DNA of 26,361 nucleotides from CAYNDB01 sp964395915 (GTDB lineage: Bacteria; Nitrospinota_A; UBA7883; JAJRTC01). The translations under genes and the position numbers were made by a program. Shown here piece by piece: positions 9,801-15,934 of this stretch (its first letter is position 1; every line of letters starts with the position of its first letter). The stretch is taken from NCBI GenBank assembly GCA_964395915.1, contig CAYNDB010000023.1, forward strand, positions 1 to 26,361, given 5' to 3'. The notes beneath the pieces are model-generated. The model was not told where the DNA came from and did not search any database. It saw only the letters and a program-made list of their open reading frames with translations.

Positions 9801-10285
9801 GCTTTTTTAGCCTCGTCTAACTTGTCATTTGCCAGCAGGCTTGAAACTTCACCCTTAAGGCAGGCCGAAAGCGCAATCAAACCGTCTGAACATTCCGCCA
9901 GAAGATCTTTGTCAATCCGCGGTTTGTAGTAGTACCCCTCGGTGTATCCCGCCGTGACGAGTTTGCAGAGGTTCTGATACCCTTTTTTGTTCTGAGCCAG
10001 CAATACGAGATGATGGGATCGTGAAGACGAGTCTGAAGACGCCCCTCTGTCAAACCTGCTTCCTTTGGCAATATAGGCTTCACACCCAAGAATCGGCTTT
10101 ACACCTGCTTTAATCGCCTTATGAAAAAATTCCACAGCCCCGAACATAGTCCCATGGTCGGTGACGGCGATAGTCTGCATTTTAAGCTCATTGGCCTTTT
10201 TCAGCAAAGGGTCAAACTGAATGGCGCCGTCCAGCAGGCTATACTGGCTGTGCAGGTGGAGATGAACGAAATCGCTATGTTTCAA
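6809..10285 (-). CDS. dnaE: DNA polymerase III alpha subunit
   Basis: The 1158-residue catalytic subunit of the replicative polymerase, matching the DnaE1 length. The N-terminal PHP domain (about 1-285) keeps H10/H12, D19, TDHG (D43-H44), GCEAY (E69), SACLKGEV, IQDHG and TNDAHY. The palm has the catalytic aspartates D411 and D413 (PDIDIDF) and D567 (KMDFLGLRTLT). KPTNFFDIIALVALYRPGP and FNKSHSACYALVAYQTAYLKAHYPAEYLAA mark the fingers. A C-terminal OB fold follows (EVRFGGIVVAKK to EAIVWPD). The start is a TTG (10283-10285): no ATG occurs in the 22 upstream in-frame codons, and the TTG puts FVHLHLHSQYS at the usual place. A TATAAT box (complement of 10354-10359) lies about 70 bp upstream without a good -35. 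The gene follows the zinc-ribbon gene by 80 bp on the same strand. Confidence 0.98.
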   Translation of the reverse strand: MKHSDFVHLHLHSQYSLLDGAIQFDPLLKKANELKMQTIAVTDHGTMFGAVEFFHKAIKAGVKPILGCEAYIAKGSRFDRGASSDSSSRSHHLVLLAQNKKGYQNLCKLVTAGYTEGYYYKPRIDKDLLAECSDGLIALSACLKGEVSSLLANDKLDEAKKAAGFYRDIFPDRFYLEIQDHGIELQKKVNNLMIPLAKEMDLPLVATNDAHYLNREDASAHDALLCIGTGKLIKDENRMRYHGDQFYVKSAEEMTALFKDVPEALKNTLKVAEECSFSFDEGKYYLPKFPIPNDTTTEAYLEQTAIHELELRFIQSEKAGKPFSEDKKKEYLKRLLWEMETINKMGFPGYFLITWDFIKRARAKGIPVGPGRGSAAGSMVAYALRITDLDPIEYGLIFERFLNPERISMPDIDIDFCMDRRGEVIDYVRKQYGGQSHVAQIITFGTMKAKAVVRDVARVMNIPYAQADKIAKLIPNELKMTISKALKVEPRLKKLEDESDEIKKLLTISKSLEGITRHASTHAAGVVISPEALTNFMPLFKSNATDGDVTTQYQMKDVEKLGLLKMDFLGLRTLTVIDNTVKQVKAFIDSDFGIESIPLDDKKTFDLLAKATTFGVFQLESSGMRDLIRKMKPTNFFDIIALVALYRPGPINSGMADQYVRRKHGHEKETINFPEVEPILSETYGVIVYQEQVMKIANVLAGFTLGQADSLRKAMGKKDMNIMAEIKDKFIEGAVKNKHNRTKVEKLWELLEKFGEYGFNKSHSACYALVAYQTAYLKAHYPAEYLAALITSDMDNSDKVIRYIQELRDLGIEVAPPDVNESMRDFAVISGRVRFGLAGVKGLGVTSVDAIISAREENGKFTSLLNFAESVPVSAINKRTMEALVKCGAFESFGHTRAALFESIEETIAAAQKTHRDREMGQVDIFGALGGDAAYSVSVKVKDTPEWPEKERLAYEKEALGFYISGHPLKEYIRDLKLFSTHTASTLKNAAHKQEVRFGGIVVAKKTMTTKKGETMAYLTIEDLNGSAEAIVWPDILSENAELLESDEPIFVKGTIDANDDRGTKIITQEIMTFTDARAKFTNSVHVHMSTIGLEEEALNELMGVFAKHKGTCPVSLHLRVPGKGELVMRAANTKVHAGDALIADIENLASMESVSLA

Positions 10286-10365
10286 AACGAAGCCGTAACG
10301 AACCAGAGAGGGTGTTTTGAAGCTTTCGAGCGCACTTGACTGTCTGTATCCAAATTATAAAAATG

Positions 10366-10671
10366 CTAATATTCTTGATCTGGGAAATCATTTGCCATCA
10401 GCTCGTTATCATCTGTATCCGCATGGTCACTAGCGTCAGCGCCCAGGGAAAGCTCTTCTATTCCGTCTTCAACTATGGAATCTTCTTCAGAGTTATCATA
10501 CTCTTCAGTGGAAATTACAGGTCGTTTTGTCGGTTTTGGGGCAGCGCTTTTCCGCGCTTTCTTTGGCTTTGAGCCACATTTCGGACACAGCGGTTTCGGC
10601 TTTTTCAGATCGTAAAATTTAGTTCCGCATTGGGCGCAAGTAAATTTTTCACCAAACTTTGGATGGGACAT
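10366..10671 (-). CDS. FYDLN-acid family zinc-ribbon protein (TIGR02300-like)
   Basis: A 101-residue protein with an N-terminal zinc ribbon of two CxxC pairs (C12/C15 and C29/C32) enclosing the characteristic GTKFYDLKKPKPLCPKCG stretch. A short basic Lys/Pro/Ala region (about 34-50) and a strongly acidic tail (about 51-101, many Asp and Glu) follow. This architecture defines the FYDLN-acid family, whose function is unknown. The basic-then-acidic layout suggests a nucleic-acid or protein-interaction adaptor, which is inference only. The start ATG at 10671 is preceded by CCGGAG, a usable ribosome-binding site. It lies between guaA (144 bp upstream) and dnaE (80 bp downstream), all on the minus strand. 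The upstream gap holds a TATAAT box and two palindromes described separately. Confidence 0.88.
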   Translation of the reverse strand: MSHPKFGEKFTCAQCGTKFYDLKKPKPLCPKCGSKPKKARKSAAPKPTKRPVISTEEYDNSEEDSIVEDGIEELSLGADASDHADTDDNELMANDFPDQEY

Positions 10672-10700
10672 GAAATCTCCGGTTTAATTGTTAGCCACGT

Positions 10701-10746
10701 ATTATATTGGGCGATTTCCAAATCGTTTCGATATTGATAACGAAAC
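10701..10746 (-). promoter_or_regulatory. Candidate promoter with two abutting palindromes upstream of the zinc-ribbon gene
   Basis: On the minus strand a perfect TATAAT lies at 10706-10701, 30 bp before the zinc-ribbon start codon. The expected -35 position (about 10724-10729) has no good TTGACA match. The spacer is occupied by a 14-bp palindrome, CGATTT-GG-AAATCG (10712-10725). Abutting it at 10725-10746 is a 22-bp dyad with arms GTTTCG and CGAAAC and a near-symmetric centre (TAT opposite ATA). The overlap with the -35 zone suggests an operator, either activator-assisted or repressed. The binding protein is unknown. Confidence 0.4.
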
Positions 10747-10778
10747 TAAAGAAAAAAGGCAATAGTTTTTTTTACATG

Positions 10779-10811
10779 GTTTTCGCAACACTGTCAGCCC
10801 GTTGCAAAAAC
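10779..10811 (-). terminator. Weak hairpin just downstream of guaA
   Basis: The arms GCAAC and GTTGC (10785-10789 and 10801-10805) pair perfectly, and flanking T/A runs extend the stem with one bulged base. They enclose an 11-nt loop starting 5-10 bp after the guaA stop. There is no immediate U-run on the minus strand. The next T-run comes about 20 nt later, so this is at best a weak terminator and may act as a 3' stabilising hairpin. Confidence 0.25.
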
Positions 10812-10815
10812 TACA

Positions 10816-12360
10816 TTATTCCCATTCTATAGTGCCTGGCGGTTTTGAAGTAATATCGTAAACAACCCTGTTAACACCGCGAACCTCGCCGATAATACGG
10901 TTCGATATCTCCCCCAAAAGCTCATACGGTATCTGCGCCCAGTCCGCAGTCATAGCGTCCCGGCTTGTAACTCCGCGTATGGCCACAACGTTTTCGTATG
11001 TGCGCTCGTCACCCATCACGCCCACAGATTTCACAGGTAACAGCACAGCGAAAGCCTGCCACACCTTGTCATACCATTCAGCCTTCCTAAGCTCGTCCAG
11101 GACGATAGCGTCCGCCTGGCGCAATACGGTGAGCCTCTCTTTTGTGATTTCGCCCAGGATGCGTATCGCAAGCCCAGGGCCGGGGAAAGGATGCCTCCAC
11201 AATAATTCACGTGGCAACCCAAGCTCTTCTCCCAGTACACGCACCTCGTCTTTGAAAAGTTCTCGTAGCGGCTCTATAAGGCCAAGATGCATTAACTCGC
11301 CAAGCTCAAGGTTGTGATGGGTCTTGATAACGGCCGAGGGGCCTTTCTGGCTTGTAGATTCAATAACATCCGGGTAGAGGGTCCCCTGAGCCAGAAATTT
11401 TACATTAGGAATCTTTTCCGCCTCGCTCATGAAAACTTCCACGAACGCTGGTCCTATGACCTTTCGTTTTTTCTGCGGGTCGGTAATCCCTTTAAGCTTC
11501 GCGAGAAACATTTCGGAAGCGTCAACCTTTATCACATTGATATGAAAGTGGTCGGCGTACATTGACATCACGCTGTCACCCTCGTTCATGCGAAGAAGCC
11601 CGTTGTCGACAAATATACACCTCAACTGGTCGCCTATCGCCTCGTGAATAAGCCGGGCCGTAACCGAAGAATCCACACCGCCGGAAAGTCCGCAGATGAC
11701 ATTCGCGTCTCCCACCTTTTCCCTTATCAGCTCCACGGAGGATTCAATAAAGGAGCGCATGGTCCAGTCGCCGGAGCATGAGCAAATGTTAAAAACAAAA
11801 TTCTCCAGCATCTTGACCCCGTTTGGAGTGTGCGCCACCTCCGGGTGAAACTGGATACCGTATAGTGGTTTTTGTTTATGCCGGATAGCGGCGATAGGCG
11901 CGCTTTGCGTGCTGGCCATTATTGAAAAGCCGTGAGGGACGTTCTCTATCCTGTCGCCATGGCTCATCCATACGTCCTGATTGGAGCCAAGCCCTGAAAA
12001 AAGGTCTGTATCTGAATCGAAAGTAAGTTTTGCATAACCATATTCACGCCGGGCGGCTTTGCCTACGCCGCCTCCCAAAAGGTGGGTCATCAACTGCATC
12101 CCGTAACATATGCCGAGAAGTGGTATACCAAGCTCGAAAACTTCCTTGTCGATAATTGGCGCCGACTGGTCAGTTACGTAGCTGGGCCCTCCGGAAAGAA
12201 TAATTCCCTTTGCGTCGAAATCGCGTATGGCCTTTAATCCCATGTTGAATGGGTGTATCTCGCAATATACATGGGCCTCACGAACACGCCTTGCGATAAG
12301 CTGGGTGTATTGCGAGCCGAAATCGAGAATCAGAATTTTTTGATGAGAGGGAAGGGTCAT
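10816..12360 (-). CDS. guaA: GMP synthase (glutamine-hydrolysing)
   Basis: Converts XMP to GMP using glutamine and ATP, the last step of GMP synthesis, in the cytoplasm. The 514 residues include an N-terminal class I glutamine amidotransferase with the triad C85 (GICYGMQ), H172 and E174 (QFHPEV). The ATP-pyrophosphatase domain has its P-loop at 226-232 (SGGVDSS). The C-terminal dimerisation domain ends in the family's hallmark RIIGEVRGVNRVVYDITSKPP and then GTIEWE. Length and motifs match functional enzymes, and nothing is missing. The ATG start at 12360 lies 23 bp after the guaB stop, so the two form a guaBA operon read from the guaB promoter. Confidence 0.98.
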   Translation of the reverse strand: MTLPSHQKILILDFGSQYTQLIARRVREAHVYCEIHPFNMGLKAIRDFDAKGIILSGGPSYVTDQSAPIIDKEVFELGIPLLGICYGMQLMTHLLGGGVGKAARREYGYAKLTFDSDTDLFSGLGSNQDVWMSHGDRIENVPHGFSIMASTQSAPIAAIRHKQKPLYGIQFHPEVAHTPNGVKMLENFVFNICSCSGDWTMRSFIESSVELIREKVGDANVICGLSGGVDSSVTARLIHEAIGDQLRCIFVDNGLLRMNEGDSVMSMYADHFHINVIKVDASEMFLAKLKGITDPQKKRKVIGPAFVEVFMSEAEKIPNVKFLAQGTLYPDVIESTSQKGPSAVIKTHHNLELGELMHLGLIEPLRELFKDEVRVLGEELGLPRELLWRHPFPGPGLAIRILGEITKERLTVLRQADAIVLDELRKAEWYDKVWQAFAVLLPVKSVGVMGDERTYENVVAIRGVTSRDAMTADWAQIPYELLGEISNRIIGEVRGVNRVVYDITSKPPGTIEWE

Positions 12361-12383
12361 TTTTCGACAGAGTAGTTGGGGGC

Positions 12384-13841
12384 TTATCTTGTAATCCTCA
12401 CGTCGTGGACGTGACTCTCTTTCAACCCTGCCGGGGAAATACGGACAAACCGTCCTTTCTCGTGAAGCTCGGGGATGCTGGCCGCTCCGCTATACCCCAT
12501 GCCGGAGCGAAGACCGCCAGTAAGCTGATGAACCACGAATGAAAGCTCCCCTTTATAGGGAACACGTCCCTCCACGCCCTCAGGAACAAGTTTGACGCCT
12601 TTTTGCGACCCGATATTATCCTGGAAATACCTGTCCGCGCTACCTTCTTCCATAGCCCCGATAGAGCCCATCCCACGGTATTCCTTATAAACCCTGCCCT
12701 GGTACATTATCTTTTCGCCAGGAGACTCCTCTACACCGGCAAACAGGGAGCCTATCATCACGACATTAGCGCCTGCCGCCAGAGCTTTTACAATGTCGCC
12801 AGAATGTTTGATGCCGCCATCGGCGATTATTGGGACACCTTTTTTATTTGCCTCAAGAGCGCAATCGTTTATAGCCGTGATCTGTGGCACACCCACACCC
12901 GCCACGATTCTCGTCGTGCAGATTGAGCCCGGGCCGATGCCTACCTTTATAACGTCCGCCCCGGCGTCTATCAGCTCTCGTGTCGCTTCGGCCGTGGCCA
13001 CGTTCCCCGCCATAATATCAATATCGTTCGAAATATCGCGGATGGTTTTTACAGCGTCGATAACGCCTTTGGAATGACCGTGGGCTGAGTCTACCGTAAT
13101 TATGTCGCATCCATACGCTAGAAGCTCCTCAACTCTCTTTGTAAGGTCGCTTCCTGTTCCCACGGCCGCTCCTGCGCGCAACCGTCCCTTGCTGTCTTTA
13201 GCGGCATGGGGGAACTTCACGCTCTTCTCGATATCGTTTATTGTGATAAGCCCCAAAAGGCGCCCTTCTTTATCTGATATCAAGAGCTTTTCTATTCTGT
13301 GTCTATGGAGGATCTTTTTCGCTTCAACCAAAGTGATGTCGACCGGAGCGGTAATGAGCTCTTTTGTCATTAGCTCATGTGTAGACTTCTCCATATCCTC
13401 TTCAAACCGCATGTCACGGTTGCTCAATATTCCAACAAGCTTATTGTCCTCAGTAACCGGGAACCCTGAGAATCCATATCTTTCAACAAGTTTGTACACT
13501 TCTCCAATCTTCATATCTGGCGTAATGGTGATCGGGTCAATGATCATTCCGGTCACATGGCGTTTCACCTTATCGAGCTCGCGACGCTGCTGATCGATTG
13601 AAAAATTTTTGTGAATAAAACCTATTCCCCCTTCCAAAGCCAGCGCAATGGCAAGCCTCGCTTCGGTTACCGTATCCATGGGCGCCGAAATAAGGGGAAT
13701 GTTGAGGCCAATTTTTCCTGAAAGCCTTGTTGAAATATCGACATCAACCGGAATCACTTCGGACCGGTTCGGGACAAGAAGAACATCGTCGAATGTTAGA
13801 GCTGTGCGGACGTCAGTGAATTTATCTTTCATAGAACCCAT
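12384..13841 (-). CDS. guaB: Inosine-5'-monophosphate dehydrogenase
   Basis: Oxidises IMP to XMP with NAD+, the first committed step to guanine nucleotides. The 485 residues open with ALTFDDVLLVPNRSEVIP. A CBS-domain pair (about 98-215, with FSGFPVTEDNKLVGILSNRDMRF and LLISDKEGRLLGLITINDIEK) sits inside the TIM barrel. The catalytic loop is GIGPGSICTTR with C308 (C305 if translation starts at the second ATG, 13832). The flap region GMGSIGAMEEGSADRYFQ and the C-terminal GGLRSGMGYSGA are also present. Two ATGs (13841 and 13832) are both possible. Neither has a strong Shine-Dalgarno, because the region before the first is the 3' arm of an inverted repeat. The gene is transcribed with guaA. Confidence 0.98.
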   Translation of the reverse strand: MGSMKDKFTDVRTALTFDDVLLVPNRSEVIPVDVDISTRLSGKIGLNIPLISAPMDTVTEARLAIALALEGGIGFIHKNFSIDQQRRELDKVKRHVTGMIIDPITITPDMKIGEVYKLVERYGFSGFPVTEDNKLVGILSNRDMRFEEDMEKSTHELMTKELITAPVDITLVEAKKILHRHRIEKLLISDKEGRLLGLITINDIEKSVKFPHAAKDSKGRLRAGAAVGTGSDLTKRVEELLAYGCDIITVDSAHGHSKGVIDAVKTIRDISNDIDIMAGNVATAEATRELIDAGADVIKVGIGPGSICTTRIVAGVGVPQITAINDCALEANKKGVPIIADGGIKHSGDIVKALAAGANVVMIGSLFAGVEESPGEKIMYQGRVYKEYRGMGSIGAMEEGSADRYFQDNIGSQKGVKLVPEGVEGRVPYKGELSFVVHQLTGGLRSGMGYSGAASIPELHEKGRFVRISPAGLKESHVHDVRITR

Positions 13842-13886
13842 TTGCCAAAAAAATCAGAATCGCAAAATCGCAAAGCAATTTGGCAA
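13842..13886 (-). promoter_or_regulatory. Structured leader of guaB: inverted repeat enclosing a tandem 8-mer
   Basis: Perfect 8-bp arms TTGCCAAA (13842-13849) and TTTGGCAA (13879-13886) enclose 29 bp. Inside is a tandem direct repeat, AATCGCAA twice (13858-13865 and 13866-13873). In the guaB transcript the second arm abuts the start codon directly, so pairing would bury the initiation region. It could act as an mRNA structure controlling translation or as a DNA operator. Which purine signal it senses, if any, is unknown. Confidence 0.45.
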
Positions 13887-13907
13887 TGTAAAAAAGTAAA
13901 GATAACA

Positions 13908-13936
13908 TTTATAGATAAACAAAGCCGTAAGCGCAA
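13908..13936 (-). promoter_or_regulatory. Sigma-70 type promoter for guaBA
   Basis: Read on the minus strand: -35 TTGCGC (13936-13931), a 17-bp spacer, and -10 TATAAA (13913-13908). The -10 differs from consensus by one base, the -35 by three, and the spacing is ideal. Predicted transcription would begin near 13901 and give a leader of about 60 nt containing the inverted repeat at 13842-13886. Confidence 0.5.
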
Positions 13937-14463
13937 GGGATTTGATCCATAGAGTGTCCAAAAAATTTATTGGGCCAGCGCCCCCATCAATTATCATAAA
14001 TACTCTTACCCACGATTCCTGGCGAAACAGATTTTTTGAATTTTTCATGAATAAACCTATGTTGGCCTTGAAAAACGCCCTCAAAACCGCTGTCGCCAAC
14101 TGGGAAAAACTGTGGAAAAGCTTCTTTCTAAACATTATTGCTGAAAAAAAAGTGGAATGACTCGCTGAAAAGAAAGAAATTCTAACACAGTTTGTCAGAT
14201 ATAAATACTTATAATTCAATGTGTTAACTAAAGAGGGTAAACTTAGGTTCACAAGCTTTCCCCGTAGAGCCCAAAAATCCGGAGTCTTTCCACATTTTTG
14301 TAATTGGCAAGAAAATTGTACTGTTTGTTCCGAACGCCTGACCCGTCTTTTTACCTGCAACAATAAGGCTCTGTGGCTGTGTTGGTAGTAAAACTGGATA
14401 TTTACCACTCCTGCCGCCGATTGTCTGGTAATAAAGTTGGTGTCAAAAAATCGTCTTTTCAGT
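13937..14463. other. Long intergenic region between the guaB promoter and the flagellar promoter
   Basis: About 530 bp without a convincing gene. A + strand open frame at 13942-14160 (72 codons) and its inner part from an ATG at 14047 encode a lysine-rich, helix-like peptide with a Trp pair (NWEKLWKSFF), but it has no ribosome-binding site and no recognisable family. An imperfect hairpin with arms TGGTA..TAAA and TTTACCA lies near 14375-14407. No tmRNA, SRP RNA, RNase P RNA or tRNA signature was found. The region could hold upstream activator sites for the sigma-54 promoter at its right end. Confidence 0.4.
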
Positions 14464-14479
14464 TGGCATACCCCTTGCT
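14464..14479 (+). promoter_or_regulatory. Sigma-54 promoter of the flagellar export operon
   Basis: TGGCATACCCCTTGCT fits the sigma-54 consensus TGGCACG-N4-TTGCW closely. The -24 GG and -12 GC are separated by exactly 10 bp, the invariant spacing. It points towards fliO, and transcription would begin near 14490, about 55 nt before the chosen fliO start. Flagellar sigma-54 promoters need an enhancer-binding activator of the FlrA/FlrC/FleQ type. None is encoded in this window. Confidence 0.75.
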
Positions 14480-14544
14480 CCTTGCCTTATACGAATGGTT
14501 TATCAGGTTGTAAAGCGTCAATTTGTTGTTACGTGAATTTGATT

Positions 14545-15924
14545 ATGGGGAATTTTAAATTAGTGAAACGATTATTTTTGTTAACGTTAACCTTGTTTGT
14601 GTCTATGGTTTCGCCAACGTTTGCAAAGGTCGATCTTTCAGGCCTGAACAAGTTTGAGGGTGTCTCCGTTTATTCCGATACAAGTGAGACCAGGGTTGTG
14701 TTCCGGTTCGCTAAAGATTGGAAAGCTGACCCCAACCCCGTTTTTTATAAAAAATCAATCCAGATTGACGTGGTGAATTCTTTTATAACACCGGCAAAAC
14801 GAAAGTTTCAGATAGGCGACACCATTGTGCGCTCTGTACAGGCGTATCAAATATCCCCCAGCAAAGTCCGCTTGAGGCTCTTTCTTACAGTAGATCCACG
14901 GAATTTTTCCGAGCAATGGAGCGGCTCTGTAAACGGCAACCTTATGATTTTAGCGTTGGAAAGGAAAGGCGCGCCAAAACCGCAAACCATACAGGCAAAG
15001 CCAGCCTCCACAACAAAAAAACCGATAGAAATCAAACATAAAGCTGTCAAGGTAATGAAGGCTTCCATTAATAAAAAGTCTGATGCGGTGGAAGTTCCCT
15101 CCATTACAAAAGGAAATGAACCGAAAGAAAAGCCGCGCACGTTAACCGCCCTTAAAGATTTCTCCAAAAAATTTAGCTTTCTTACAGATGGAGGAAAGAA
15201 AAAAAACGAGGCTGAGCAAGCCTCTGAGAATAAAAGTAAAAGCTGGTCTCTGGAGTTTAAAGACCCTGCTGCGCCCAAGGCCCCCGGCACAAAAGAAATG
15301 GTGATTAAAATGGTCTCCGCTCTTTCGCTTACGCTCGCGCTTATCTTTCTGCTTTCATGGGTGGCTAAAAAATATATGGGACGGGTTAACGGGGTGTTTG
15401 GCGGAGACCCTGTTGTCAAAGTCCTGGCGACAGGCTCTATAGGAGTGAAAAAGCAGGTGGTGGTGGTGGACGTGGCGGGGGAAGCTCTTGTTCTTGGAAT
15501 ATCTGGTGAGAACATAACAATGTTGACATCTATAGACGACCAGGAAACAGCCGACAGACTTCGCCGACAGAGCGGGGCCACATTTGGCGGCTCCAAACAG
15601 AAAAATACTCTTTTTTACAAGGGCAATGAACGAGATACGAAAACTGAAGGCGGGATTCTAAAAAAAGCATTGGAGTATGCCAGGATTGGCAAGGTAAAGA
15701 CGGCTTCCAAAAACCCAAGAGCTTTATTCGATGAAAATGACTCTGGAACTTTCGCAGGGAAACTGAAAATGGCCGGAGCGCCGGTATCGGCAATGGAATA
15801 TGCCCGCAATATGGAAAACATGGTGGATGAAAAAGATGAAAAATCATCGCTCACAAGAGAAGAGCTTTTGGCAAAAGTCAGCCGTGGCATAAGAGAGCGG
15901 AATCAACGGCTCAAATCAGTCTAA
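14545..15924 (+). CDS. fliO: FliO-type flagellar export protein with AMIN-like periplasmic domain
   Basis: FliO helps assemble the FliP ring of the flagellar type III export gate. This 459-residue protein is far longer than usual FliO (about 120-240). Residues 1-27 form a signal peptide (VKRLFLLTLTLFVSMVSPTFA). Residues about 30-140 resemble an AMIN domain (RVVFRFAKDW, SIQIDVVNSF, IVRSVQAYQ, KVRLRLFLTV, NLMILALER), a fold that binds cell-wall or envelope polymers. A Lys/Pro-rich linker follows, then a membrane helix at about 255-275 and the FliO core (DPVVKVLATGSIGVKKQVVVVDVAGEALVLGI). A charged cytoplasmic tail contains two similar short segments, ALEYAR and AMEYAR. The frame is open from 14437, but that would include the sigma-54 promoter, so the ATG at 14545 heading the signal peptide was chosen. 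GTG 14533 or 14563 are alternatives. Confidence 0.85.
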   Translation: MGNFKLVKRLFLLTLTLFVSMVSPTFAKVDLSGLNKFEGVSVYSDTSETRVVFRFAKDWKADPNPVFYKKSIQIDVVNSFITPAKRKFQIGDTIVRSVQAYQISPSKVRLRLFLTVDPRNFSEQWSGSVNGNLMILALERKGAPKPQTIQAKPASTTKKPIEIKHKAVKVMKASINKKSDAVEVPSITKGNEPKEKPRTLTALKDFSKKFSFLTDGGKKKNEAEQASENKSKSWSLEFKDPAAPKAPGTKEMVIKMVSALSLTLALIFLLSWVAKKYMGRVNGVFGGDPVVKVLATGSIGVKKQVVVVDVAGEALVLGISGENITMLTSIDDQETADRLRRQSGATFGGSKQKNTLFYKGNERDTKTEGGILKKALEYARIGKVKTASKNPRALFDENDSGTFAGKLKMAGAPVSAMEYARNMENMVDEKDEKSSLTREELLAKVSRGIRERNQRLKSV

Positions 15925-15934
15925 GGCGGTAGCA

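Noticed and set aside
13942..14160. A 72-codon open frame on the plus strand in the intergenic region
   Set aside because: No ribosome-binding site and no recognised family. The inner part from 14047 has plausible codon use, so it is mentioned as a possibility but not called as a gene.
14108..14300. TGTGGAAAA and TTTCCACAT, resembling DnaA boxes, in the long intergenic region
   Set aside because: Only two poor matches, no DnaA or origin genes nearby and no AT-rich unwinding repeats, so there is no support for an origin.
13854..14408. A 184-codon open frame on the minus strand upstream of guaB
   Set aside because: It runs through the predicted guaB promoter and leader, and its composition (many Phe, Leu, Ser and Asn with no pattern) and lack of any family resemblance point to chance.
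14437..14544. Longer N-terminus for fliO from the ATG at 14437
   Set aside because: It would translate across the sigma-54 promoter and place 36 non-signal residues before a clear signal peptide.
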